From the NCBI GenBank assembly GCA_963422595.1, contig OY730298.1, positions 62,001 through 126,000 of the forward strand: a stretch of 64,000 nucleotides of DNA, in the 5' to 3' direction. Source of the stretch: G963422595 sp963422595 (GTDB lineage: Bacteria; Pseudomonadota; Gammaproteobacteria; UBA4575). Positions 30,891-38,915 of the stretch are shown piece by piece. A program made the translations under genes and the position numbers. Positions within the stretch are counted from its first letter, which is position 1; every line of letters starts with the position of its first letter. The notes under the pieces are model-generated. The model did no database searches. It was not told where the DNA came from and saw only the letters and a list, made by a program, of their open reading frames with translations.

Positions 30891-31481
30891 ATGGCTGACA
30901 AAATAGTGGTTGCCAGTACGAACGCCGCCAAGGTAAGTGAAATTCAGGCACTTTTTAATCCACAACGGGCGCAGCTTATACGGCAATCTGAATTGCACGT
31001 TGCTACAGTGGCGGAAACCGGCACGACTTTTGTGGAAAACGCGATTATTAAAGCAAGACACGCGGCCCGATACACCGGATTGCCGGCATTGGCGGATGAT
31101 TCCGGCATTGAGGTGGATGCCTTGCACGGCGCGCCAGGGGTGTATAGCGCGCGCTACGCGGGAGCAGACGCGGACGACTATGCTAATAACGTAAAATTGC
31201 TGAGCCAGCTTAAGGGCTTGCCCAAGGCACAACGCACGGCACGTTTTCGGTGTGTGATGGTGTATCTGCGACACGCGCAAGACCCCATGCCAATCATTTG
31301 TGAGGGTACCTGGGAGGGCATGATTTTACAACGGGCGACAGGAAGCAATGGATTTGGCTATGATCCACTGTTCTACGTACCCACCCACCGCTGCGCTTCG
31401 GCAGAGCTGGACGCGGCAGAAAAAAATCGCATCAGCCATCGGGCGCAGGCATTACAAAAATTACGGCGGGCGTTCGATTAG
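30891..31481 (+). CDS. rdgB: XTP/dITP diphosphatase RdgB
   Basis: House-cleaning Maf/HAM1-type pyrophosphatase removing non-canonical purine nucleotides. The N-terminal VASTNAAKVSEIQALF, ALADDSGIEVDAL and GSNGFGYDPLFYVP signatures are present. The 196 residues are full length. It lies in a probable rph-rdgB-hemW operon, the same order as in many gammaproteobacteria. Confidence 0.96.
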   Translation: MADKIVVASTNAAKVSEIQALFNPQRAQLIRQSELHVATVAETGTTFVENAIIKARHAARYTGLPALADDSGIEVDALHGAPGVYSARYAGADADDYANNVKLLSQLKGLPKAQRTARFRCVMVYLRHAQDPMPIICEGTWEGMILQRATGSNGFGYDPLFYVPTHRCASAELDAAEKNRISHRAQALQKLRRAFD

Positions 31482-31523
31482 GATATTTGCCCGGCTACCC
31501 GGGTATTTAATCAACACCGAATT

Positions 31524-32678
31524 ATGCTTAAAGTACCCTTGTCTCTTTATGTGCATATACCCTGGTGTGTTAAGAAGTGTCCGTATTGCGATTTTAATTC
31601 ACATGAGGTTCGCTCTGCCTTTCCACAGGAGCGATATACAGATGCCTTAATTACCGATCTGCGAAAACAAGCAGAGGTTGCCCACGGACGCGAGATTATC
31701 AGTGTGTTTATCGGTGGAGGCACGCCCAGTTTATTTTCGGCAACCAGCATACGGCGCCTGCTGGCAGCCGTTGAGGAGTACCTGACGCTGGCCAGGCACG
31801 CGGAAATTACTATTGAGGCTAATCCCGGAACTTCGGATCAACAAAACTTTGCTGGCTTTCGGGACGCAGGGGTGAATCGAATTTCGATTGGCGCGCAAAG
31901 CTTCAGTAATGCGCAATTGCGCCGCTTAGGGCGCATTCACGATGCAGCGGCCATACATAACGCCGTCACGACAGCTAAAAACTCGGGTTTTGGGAATATT
32001 AACATTGACTTGATGTATGCCTTGCCTGAACAGTCCAGACGGCAGGCCGGCGAGGACCTCGAACAGGCGATGGCCTTGCATCCTACCCATATTTCTTATT
32101 ATCAGCTAACTATTGAGGCAAATACGCGGTTTCACCAACACCCGCCAGCCTTACCCGGCAGCGAAGCTGCCTGGGATATGCAGCAACAGGGCGCGGAGTT
32201 ATTGGCTGAGCACGGTTTTCGACAGTACGAGGTTTCCGCATACGCTAAGGACGATTTCGCGTGTCTGCATAACTTAAATTACTGGCGGTTTGGCGACTAT
32301 ATCGGCATTGGCGCCGGCGCCCATCAAAAAATAAGCTGCCGGCAGGAAAATACGGTTTCACGCTGTGAAAAGCCACGGCATCCACAGCAATATATGCGCC
32401 ACACGTTTGATGACGCACCACTGGAAACGACCCGATATTTAGCCCAGGAGGAGCTGGTGTTTGAGTTTTTAATGAATACACTGCGCCTGACGCACGGTTT
32501 TGAACGACAGCAGTTTGAACGCTATACAGGGCTGCCGTTCGCGCGCCTGCGCTCGCAACTGAAGCCCTTGCAGGATGATGGTTTGCTGATTATGGGGCAC
32601 GCCGGCGCGCGCTGTAGCGACATGGGTTATCGCTTTCTGGATGAGCTGTTACAGCGGCTGCTGCCGGCGCGCGCGTAA
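31524..32678 (+). CDS. hemW: Radical SAM heme chaperone HemW
   Basis: Radical SAM protein related to HemN, now known to insert heme rather than oxidise coproporphyrinogen. The cluster cysteines lie in PWCVKKCPYCDFNSH (C-x3-C-x2-C). GGGTPSLF and the TIEANPGT strand follow. The 384 residues and the lack of an extra N-terminal HemN segment support HemW. It is third in the rph-rdgB-hemW group. Confidence 0.94.
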   Translation: MLKVPLSLYVHIPWCVKKCPYCDFNSHEVRSAFPQERYTDALITDLRKQAEVAHGREIISVFIGGGTPSLFSATSIRRLLAAVEEYLTLARHAEITIEANPGTSDQQNFAGFRDAGVNRISIGAQSFSNAQLRRLGRIHDAAAIHNAVTTAKNSGFGNINIDLMYALPEQSRRQAGEDLEQAMALHPTHISYYQLTIEANTRFHQHPPALPGSEAAWDMQQQGAELLAEHGFRQYEVSAYAKDDFACLHNLNYWRFGDYIGIGAGAHQKISCRQENTVSRCEKPRHPQQYMRHTFDDAPLETTRYLAQEELVFEFLMNTLRLTHGFERQQFERYTGLPFARLRSQLKPLQDDGLLIMGHAGARCSDMGYRFLDELLQRLLPARA

Positions 32679-32718
32679 TGCCTTGCTGACAGCAGATATT
32701 TTGTGTTTTACGATAGGG

Positions 32719-32727
32719 TTATGCACA
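32719..32727 (+). promoter_or_regulatory. DnaA-box match (TTATNCACA)
   Basis: TTATGCACA is a perfect match to the degenerate DnaA box. It lies in the loop of an inverted repeat formed by 32707-32716 and 32740-32749. Confidence 0.45.
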
Positions 32728-32895
32728 ATTGTGGTTCTGCTATCGTAAATGCTTGCCGTTATCGACTGGTTGTCGCTACAATTTCATATGCCATTATGCT
32801 TCTTAATAAAATCAATGAGTTACTTAACTGTACGCTTTTTAGACAATTTAATAAAAATGTAAGATTGCGCAGGTGTTGATGTCAGGTATAAACGA

Positions 32896-32930
32896 ATATC
32901 CACAGATTTATCCACAGATTTTGTGGACAA
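32896..32930. promoter_or_regulatory. Cluster of three DnaA-box-like nonamers
   Basis: ATATCCACA (32896-32904, one mismatch), TTATCCACA (32908-32916, perfect) and, on the other strand, TTGTCCACA (32922-32930, one mismatch). The boxes are 3 and 5 bases apart, next to an AT-rich stretch. Confidence 0.6.
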
Positions 32931-33077
32931 GTCTTAAACCTCTGCAAGAATCAATACTTAAGCCTAATTACTAAAATATTTTTCAGAGATGCCAGCTAAG
33001 TTACAAGGCATTACTTGAGTTACGGCGTGCGATTGAGTATGCTGCGCGCGTACTATTTGAAATTACGTCAATATAAA

Positions 33078-33287
33078 ATGAAACCGAATATCCACCCAAA
33101 TTATCAGGCAGTGAAGGTAACTTGCAGTTGCGGAAATACGTTTACCACGCGCTCTACTTATGGTGCTGACGACTTGCACGTTGACGTGTGCTCGTTGTGC
33201 CATCCTTTTTTTACTGGTAAACAAAAAATTGTGGATTCAGCCGGACAGGTAGATAAATTCAGGAGACGTTACGGTAACAAGAGCTGA
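33078..33287 (+). CDS. rpmE: 50S ribosomal protein L31 (zinc-binding form)
   Basis: Large-subunit protein with a zinc ribbon: cysteines in TCSCGN and CSLCHPFFTGKQ mark the C+ form. The ATG at 33078 starts the usual MKPNIHPNY; 21 residues added by an upstream in-frame start have no counterpart in the family. It has 69 residues. Confidence 0.95.
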   Translation: MKPNIHPNYQAVKVTCSCGNTFTTRSTYGADDLHVDVCSLCHPFFTGKQKIVDSAGQVDKFRRRYGNKS

Positions 33288-33366
33288 TCGATGCCGTGAG
33301 CAGGCCTGATATTGCCTTCGATTTATGCGTTGGCGTACTGCACTCGCCTGTAAGCGTGTACTGATA

Positions 33367-34833
33367 ATGGATAAACAAATTCGACTGTTGGTAGCGGGCC
33401 TGGTATTGCCGGGCATATTGTTCCTCTGTGGATGTGCCACTAACCCGGTGACTGGCAAGCAGGATTTTGTGCTGATGTCGGAGGCACAGGAAATCAGTCT
33501 CGGCAAACGCGCGCATCAACAGGTCATGCAGCAGTATCGGCCTTACCATGATGCCGCACTGCAAGGCTACGTGGAAGGTCTGGTCAAAGAGCTTTCCAGA
33601 GAAAGTCATCGTAGTAATCTGATGTTCCACGTAACGGTGCTCGATAGCCCCCAGATTAATGCCTTCGCTTTGCCCGGTGGCTATATTTATATTACTCGCG
33701 GCATTATGGCGTATATGAATTCGGAAGCAGAACTGGCCGGCGTGCTTGGGCATGAGATTGGGCACGTGACGGCACGACACGGCGTGCGCCAACAGAGCAT
33801 CGGCACGTTAACCAGCCTGTTGAGTGCCAGCGTGGGCATACTCACTGGTAGCAGAGAGGCCGCGCAGATTGCGAATATAGGAACTACCGCGTTGGTACGC
33901 GGCTATGGCCGCAAACACGAGCTTGAGGCAGATCGTCTGGGGGCAGAGTATCTGGCACGCACAGGCTATGACCCGGAAGCAATGATTGATGTCGTCGGCA
34001 TTCTGAAATCACAGGAGGATTTCGACAAACAGCTGGCTAAAGAAGAAGGCCGTGAACCGCGCGCGTATCACGGCACCTTTTCCACTCATCCGGCAAACGA
34101 TAAACGACTTCAGGAGGTGGTGATGGCAGCCAACAGGTTCAACACTGCCGCCACGCGCGAGGCTAATCGCGAGCTCTTCCTGGATTACATAGATGGCATG
34201 GCGCTTGGCCCATCGGAACAGGATGGGGTGTTGCGCGGCAATAAGTTTTATCATAATGAGTTAAATCTGTTTGTGGAATTTCCGCCGGGCTGGAAGGTGG
34301 ATAATCTGCCCGACCGTCTGCTGGCACAACCCAAAAGCCGGGGTACGCGGTTACAGATCATGACAGCCGAATTGCATAAACACCAGACCCCAAAGGAGTA
34401 CTTGACGGGGCTTGTCAAAGGCCGGATTAGTGGCGGTCAAAACGTTAGAACGACCAGTTTTGAAGGCTATACGGGATACGTCACGTTAGATGATGCACAA
34501 ATTGGTAATTTGCCTGTGCGGGTGGCCGCAGTTTTTGACAGTAAGCGCGCCTATCAAATATTCGTTACCCACAAAGATGCCGGTTCTTTTAACCGTAACG
34601 ATAGCACTACCCTGACGATAATTAAAAGTCTGCGCCATTTGCAAGGTGGTGAGCGGAAGCTGGGTAAACCCAAACGTATCAAATTAATGCGTGCCAAATC
34701 GGGGGACACGTTCGCTGCATTAGCTGAACAATCCAGCCTGTCGCATCATCCTGTCACGCAGTTGCGCCTGTTAAACGGCATGTATCCGAATGGGGAACCC
34801 AACCCCGGACAGCTTATTAAAATCGTGCAGTAA
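33367..34833 (+). CDS. M48 metalloprotease lipoprotein with LysM-like C terminus
   Basis: Envelope zinc protease of the BepA/YfgC type. The ATG at 33367 gives a lipoprotein signal peptide with lipobox LCGC; the upstream start at 33325 would disturb it. The zinc site is GHEIGHVTARH, with a third ligand in the ELEADRLGAEYLA helix. The last about 60 residues (MRAKSGDTFAALAEQS to NPGQLIKIVQ) look like a LysM-type wall-binding module. The usual TPR domain of BepA is not seen. The family helps quality control of outer-membrane proteins. Confidence 0.9.
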   Translation: MDKQIRLLVAGLVLPGILFLCGCATNPVTGKQDFVLMSEAQEISLGKRAHQQVMQQYRPYHDAALQGYVEGLVKELSRESHRSNLMFHVTVLDSPQINAFALPGGYIYITRGIMAYMNSEAELAGVLGHEIGHVTARHGVRQQSIGTLTSLLSASVGILTGSREAAQIANIGTTALVRGYGRKHELEADRLGAEYLARTGYDPEAMIDVVGILKSQEDFDKQLAKEEGREPRAYHGTFSTHPANDKRLQEVVMAANRFNTAATREANRELFLDYIDGMALGPSEQDGVLRGNKFYHNELNLFVEFPPGWKVDNLPDRLLAQPKSRGTRLQIMTAELHKHQTPKEYLTGLVKGRISGGQNVRTTSFEGYTGYVTLDDAQIGNLPVRVAAVFDSKRAYQIFVTHKDAGSFNRNDSTTLTIIKSLRHLQGGERKLGKPKRIKLMRAKSGDTFAALAEQSSLSHHPVTQLRLLNGMYPNGEPNPGQLIKIVQ

Positions 34834-34880
34834 TTTCAGCGTTCAAAGGCCGCCTATAGATGCGATAACGGCGGCTCTGG

Positions 34881-34905
34881 CAGACCCGGGGGCCGGGCCC
34901 TACAT
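34881..34905. repeat. Dispersed repeat fragment (CCGGG core)
   Basis: Short hairpin GGCAGACCCGGGGGCCGGGCCCTAC, matching the GGCCGGTxCCTAC core of the 25841 and 38583 copies. It lies between the M48 protease and the restriction gene. Confidence 0.35.
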
Positions 34906-35307
34906 GGTTGCTTCCGCAGAATTAAAACGGACTAGTTTGTTCCAATCAATTGTTCCGTTATCTTTACAGTATGTATTCGTAAAATCTTTGGTAAATTTGT
35001 TGAGCGTTTGTGAATATGATGCTACGAAGGCATCATTCTCTTGTTTTGCTTTATGCCCAAGCGGTTCAATGATTTTTGTGTAGAGCTGGTCATCGCCAGA
35101 GATAAATTCCCAAAAACGCTGACCACAATATTTGAAATAATCCCCCTTGTCCAGCTTGCTGTCCCTGCCGTAGCAACAACCGTTTACGGCCACTATATTC
35201 AATTTTGAATTACTGGTTCGCAATGTTCTTTTAGCGGTTCTGAAATCTGTTGCCATTTTGGTTATTTGTGAACTGTTACCCCAGTTGGGACCCGATTTAA
35301 TTGCCAC
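34900..35307 (-). pseudogene. Restriction endonuclease, C-terminal part (frameshifted)
   Basis: Second half of a PD-(D/E)xK-type nuclease, from a GTG at 35307. Begins with the catalytic lysine segment VAIKSGPNWGNSSQ and includes VNGCCYGRD and YCGQRFWEFISGDD, conserved in the group often annotated as PmeII-like (from memory). It overlaps the N-terminal part by 11 bases in another frame. Removing one base at about 35308 joins DGVKIH to VAIKSG with the family spacing. As it stands the metal-binding Asp and the Lys are on separate chains, so the enzyme is probably inactive unless the frameshift is an assembly error. Confidence 0.75.
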
Positions 35308-35674
35308 GATGAATCTTTACTCCGTCACGGTTAAACTCAAGATCAATACCCGGGATGCCTGATTTATGCCCACCATAAACTTTATGGTTAACAAAAATAG
35401 CCAACCCTTCCAACCAATCACTAAAAATGGCTTCTTCACTCAATGAAACGTGCGCATCTGTCAGATTTTTTACAATCTGTGCAGCAGTCAGCACGTGTTT
35501 GGCCTTGAAAAGATATGGATTTTTGCGCCTGAGAACCTTGGATAATTTCAGTTTATCAAGGCTTTGAATACGTTTTTGGTGAAAAATCCCAATATTTCCT
35601 TCAACGTACTGAAATACGTCCATCAGGTTCAGCTTTTGCATATTCGGTCTCGGGTTCGCACAAACATAATTCAA
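35297..35674 (-). pseudogene. Restriction endonuclease, N-terminal part (frameshifted)
   Basis: First half of the same nuclease. It contains FHQKRIQSLDKLKL, RKNPYLFKAKH and SGIPGIDLEFNRDG, whose Asp would be the first metal ligand of the PD-(D/E)xK core. It reads HRGN and stops at 35297 because of a one-base shift. The true start may be the internal ATG at 35641. It overlaps the 3' end of the methylase, as expected for an R-M pair. Confidence 0.75.
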
Positions 35675-36479
35675 CCGGTTTTAACCTTTCTTCAACCATT
35701 TCGCAATACTCTGGCACCAGGTCAATACCGATTGCGTTGCGCCGCATGCGGTTAGCAACTATCAGGGTTGTGCCCGAACCCATAAAAGGATCAAGAACCA
35801 CGTCACGTTGCTGTGTAAATAATCTGATAAACCATTCCGGCAACGTTTCAGGAAAAGCCGCGCTGTGGTTTTTGTTGTTGCACTCGGTAGCCAAATGTAA
35901 GACGTTGGTTGGATAAGCCTTGTCTCTGTTAAGCCAGTTTGAAACGTTCTTGCCAAACTTACTCCCCACTTTTGAGTGGTCACGAGTTTTATCGGTTGCG
36001 GAAAGATTCTTCAGTCTGGTGCCGGCCCATGCCCCGACCGGCACCATGACTGCTTCCTGATACATGTTGAATTTGCGAGTTTTATTGAATTGAAGCAGTC
36101 GTTCCCACGCATCCCGAAAACGATTAGGCCATTTTCCCGGATAACAGTTTTTTTTATGCCAGACAAATTCTTCCGTCCATAACCAGCCCTGTTCGCGCAT
36201 CTCCAGAATCAATTTGATGACGTAGGTGCTGCGCTCTCCATTAACTGCTTTTTCCTTGATATTCAGGATGAACGTTCCCGTGGATTTAAGCACGCGCAAA
36301 AGCTGCTCTGACCTGGGCAAAAACCATTCTATGTAGTTGTCGGGGTGAACGCCGCCATAGGTGTTGCTGCGTTGATCGGCGTATGGGGGAGAGGTAATTA
36401 TCAGATCCACTGAGTTTTCCGGGAGCAGCTTTAATTGTTCTTTGCTGTCGCCACAGTATATATCGGCGGTGATTTCCAT
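35601..36479 (-). CDS. DNA methyltransferase of the frameshifted R-M system (probably N4-cytosine)
   Basis: Beta-class methyltransferase: TSPPYADQR (about residues 29-37) precedes LDPFMGSGTTLIVANR near residue 230. The SPPY form favours N4-cytosine. The 292 residues are complete. It lies just upstream of, and overlaps, the split nuclease. With the nuclease broken it may persist as an orphan methylase; keeping it while losing the nuclease is safe for the host. Confidence 0.88.
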   Translation of the reverse strand: MEITADIYCGDSKEQLKLLPENSVDLIITSPPYADQRSNTYGGVHPDNYIEWFLPRSEQLLRVLKSTGTFILNIKEKAVNGERSTYVIKLILEMREQGWLWTEEFVWHKKNCYPGKWPNRFRDAWERLLQFNKTRKFNMYQEAVMVPVGAWAGTRLKNLSATDKTRDHSKVGSKFGKNVSNWLNRDKAYPTNVLHLATECNNKNHSAAFPETLPEWFIRLFTQQRDVVLDPFMGSGTTLIVANRMRRNAIGIDLVPEYCEMVEERLKPVELCLCEPETEYAKAEPDGRISVR

Positions 36480-36693
36480 TGCTAAATTGCCCGATGATAG
36501 TTGCTAACTGCCATTAGTGGCAGATTGGCAATATTGGACGTCAACTGCCTTTTAAGTGTCACTTCGATGTGCCAGATAATGCGCCTTGCGGTTGCAGTCA
36601 CCAGGTAAAATTGTAACACATATCAAAATAAGCGAATCTTAACGTGGATGATGCAAGACTCGGAAAATAAAATAACTGCTAAACGATCATCTG

Positions 36694-37827
36694 TTATCGT
36701 TTGGCGCCGAGGCGTAGCGCACGCTGACGGCTGGCTTCCCGATGTTGTGGCTGTGTAAGCTGCACAGTATCATCCGACCAATTCTTTGTATGCCGCAAAA
36801 TGATTTGCGTCAGGGCCTGAATGTGGGCAGGTTCAGTATTTAAGGCTGGAATGTAGTTGAACGAGCGACCACCATGTTGTAAAAAAATTTCATGGTTTTG
36901 CATGTCAATTTCTTCCAGGGTCTCCAGGCAGTCCGCAGAAAAACCCGGACAGAATACATCGACGGAGGTGATGCCTTCGCCGGGTAGTTGAGTAAGGCGT
37001 TGGTCGGTATAGGGTTGTAGCCACTGCACTCTGCCAAAACGTGACTGAAAGGTAATTTCCCATTGGTCATCATACAAGGTGAGTTTTTCCGCGATTAAAC
37101 GGGCGGTTTGCTGACACTCGCAATGGTAAGGATCACCTTGTAGCAGGTTTCGCTGGGGCAGACCGTGAAAAGAAAACAGTAGTTTTTGACTGCGTTGGTG
37201 CCGTTGCCAGTGTGTTTCTATACGTTGCACGCATGCGGCAATGTATTCCGCCTCCGCACCGTAGTGGTTCACCATGCGTAGCTCGGGTAACCACCGCAGC
37301 TTCCTGAATTCTCTGGCGATGGCATCAAACGTGGAGGCGGTGGTGCTGGCTGAGTATTGCGGGTATAGCGGTAACACCAGTATACGCCGCGCATTGCTGG
37401 CCAGTAGGGCACGTAGCGCGGAGGGGATGGACGGTTGGCCATAGCGCATGGCTAATGCAACTTTTACGTTGCCGACATGAGCTTTGTCTAAGGCAGTTTG
37501 CAGTGCGGCACGCTGCCGTTTGCTGATTACTAATAACGGGGAGCCTTCAGGCGTCCATATCTGCGCATAGGCCTTGGCTTTTTTAATCGGGCGCGTGGGT
37601 AACACAATGGCATGCAGTAGTACCCACCATATTGGCCTGGGGATTTCTATCACGCGCGGATCCCATAAAAATTCCGCTAAATATTTTCTGATAGCGCGCG
37701 CGGTTGGTGCCGCTGGAGTGCCAAGATTGGTGATCAATACCCCTACACAGGTATCACTGCCGTGCGTGTAGTCTGATGTGCCTTTGTATCCGGACATTGC
37801 CTGCATATGCCGGGTTATGCGTGGCAA
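36694..37827 (-). CDS. hemH: Ferrochelatase
   Basis: Last step of heme synthesis: inserts Fe2+ into protoporphyrin IX. The start VGVLITNLGTP, LFSFHGLPQRN with the metal-site His, and DVFCPGFSADCLETLEEID are diagnostic. The 377 residues slightly exceed the family because of a longer N terminus; internal starts at 37806 or 37797 are possible. Confidence 0.95.
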   Translation of the reverse strand: MPRITRHMQAMSGYKGTSDYTHGSDTCVGVLITNLGTPAAPTARAIRKYLAEFLWDPRVIEIPRPIWWVLLHAIVLPTRPIKKAKAYAQIWTPEGSPLLVISKRQRAALQTALDKAHVGNVKVALAMRYGQPSIPSALRALLASNARRILVLPLYPQYSASTTASTFDAIAREFRKLRWLPELRMVNHYGAEAEYIAACVQRIETHWQRHQRSQKLLFSFHGLPQRNLLQGDPYHCECQQTARLIAEKLTLYDDQWEITFQSRFGRVQWLQPYTDQRLTQLPGEGITSVDVFCPGFSADCLETLEEIDMQNHEIFLQHGGRSFNYIPALNTEPAHIQALTQIILRHTKNWSDDTVQLTQPQHREASRQRALRLGAKR

Positions 37828-37909
37828 TACTGTTGTCGTGTGCAGCCTTGTCGATGGCGGGGGACACGATACGCAAGTGGTCGATGCAGGTAGTTCACTG
37901 CGTTATCTG

Positions 37910-38536
37910 CTACGTTAATCGGCTTAAACGTTTGTGTAACGGACTGGTGCGCGGAAAATGTGCCAGTAAAAATTTCATTTGATCAGCTAATACGCGACGA
38001 CCTTGCAAGTAGATATATTCCGCATACGTAGGGGTAAACGGGATGGCTAATAGTTGCATGCCAGACTGTTCGGGCGTTTGTCCAGCCTTGTGATTATTAC
38101 ACCTTTTACATGCCGTTACCACGTTATTCCAGTTATCAGCACCACCCAGACTTAGCGGTCTGATATGGTCACGTGATAAATCTTTATTGTCGAACTGGCG
38201 TCCACAATATAAACACAGATTGGCATCACGTTTGAACAACGCGCGATTATTTAGTGGCGGGGTGTAGTTGCCATGTAAAGATCGATTGTTGCCATAGGTG
38301 GCGATGATTGAATGTACTTTGATGGCGCTGCGTAAACCGGTACGTGCATGGATGCCGCCGTGAATGACGTATAATGGCTCGCCACAGGTGTAAGCAATTT
38401 GCTCTGCATGATACAGGCGCACGGCATTCTGGTAGTTTACCCATTCCATGGGCATGCCCGACACGTCCGTGCGTAGCACTTGTAGGCTTAGATCAATCAT
38501 ACTCGGAGTAAACTGTAGCATAGGACGGACGAACAT
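37910..38536 (-). CDS. HNH endonuclease (5-methylcytosine-specific McrA-like fold)
   Basis: HNH nuclease with a zinc-binding CLYCG (near residue 118) and CKRCNNHK (about 150), and the active-site DHIRPLSLGG between them, with Asn in NWNNVV. The N-terminal 100 residues are a conserved partner domain of unknown role (VLRTDVSGMPMEWVNYQ), and the pair occurs as a stand-alone gene in many proteobacteria. An internal ATG at 38500 is a likely alternative start. The biological role is unknown; it is not next to a methylase. Confidence 0.85.
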   Translation of the reverse strand: MFVRPMLQFTPSMIDLSLQVLRTDVSGMPMEWVNYQNAVRLYHAEQIAYTCGEPLYVIHGGIHARTGLRSAIKVHSIIATYGNNRSLHGNYTPPLNNRALFKRDANLCLYCGRQFDNKDLSRDHIRPLSLGGADNWNNVVTACKRCNNHKAGQTPEQSGMQLLAIPFTPTYAEYIYLQGRRVLADQMKFLLAHFPRTSPLHKRLSRLT

Positions 38537-38757
38537 AGAGATTCAATCTGTAGGAATAGGCTTTTTTCAGGCCTTTTAAGATTAATTTCGGACAGGCACA
38601 GAGGCCGGTACCTACAATAGCCAACACAGGAGGATTTGCACTCGGCTGGGCGAATAAATAAAGTTGCAAAGGGTGTGAATATGTTTCAAAATTGTGCGTA
38701 TGAGCGTTTATACCAGTAGCAGACCAAACTTAATCAAACAATGGAGTACGATATACT
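38537..38757. other. Intergenic region between HNH gene and poly-C tract
   Basis: No gene seen. It contains a repeat copy at 38583-38640 (TAATTTCGGACAGG, GCCGGTACCTAC) and a small hairpin GGAGTA/TACTCC at 38743-38759 that runs into the poly-C tract. Confidence 0.5.
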
Positions 38758-38779
38758 CCCCCCCCCCCCCCCCCCCCCC
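38758..38779 (+). repeat. Poly-C homopolymer, 22 bases
   Basis: An unbroken run of 22 C. Nothing like it occurs elsewhere in the window. It lies 136 bases upstream of the first gene of the polysaccharide locus. It is a possible slipped-strand switch, or a place where the assembly is unreliable. Confidence 0.95.
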
Positions 38780-38856
38780 TCGAAAAAGGTGTCCTTGAAG
38801 CAATTTTGCAGGGCATTAAATCAAACGTCAGTAAACGGATATTCATACTACTAATT

Positions 38857-38862
38857 TATAAT
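38857..38862 (+). promoter_or_regulatory. Candidate -10 (TATAAT) for the polysaccharide locus
   Basis: A perfect TATAAT with no good -35 hexamer at 17 bases. It would start transcription near 38869, after the TTG at 38868, which supports the ATG at 38916 as the translational start. This is weak evidence. Confidence 0.35.
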
Positions 38863-38915
38863 TAGAGTTGTGTCAGGGCAGGATTCAGTTTAATCAGGTG
38901 GCCGTACATTACATT

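Larger units (their letters stand above)
32679..33077. other. AT-rich intergenic region with DnaA boxes
   Basis: About 400 bases between hemW and rpmE, with no gene. It has an AT-rich core (about 32777-32870), a perfect 10-bp inverted repeat (32707-32716 with 32740-32749) enclosing TTATGCACA, and a cluster of DnaA-box-like nonamers at 32896-32930. It may be an origin or a DnaA-titrating/regulatory site. It also must hold the rpmE promoter. Confidence 0.5.

Noticed and set aside
32679..32930. Firm oriC call
   Set aside because: The DnaA boxes are real, but without skew or read-depth data the region cannot be named the origin.
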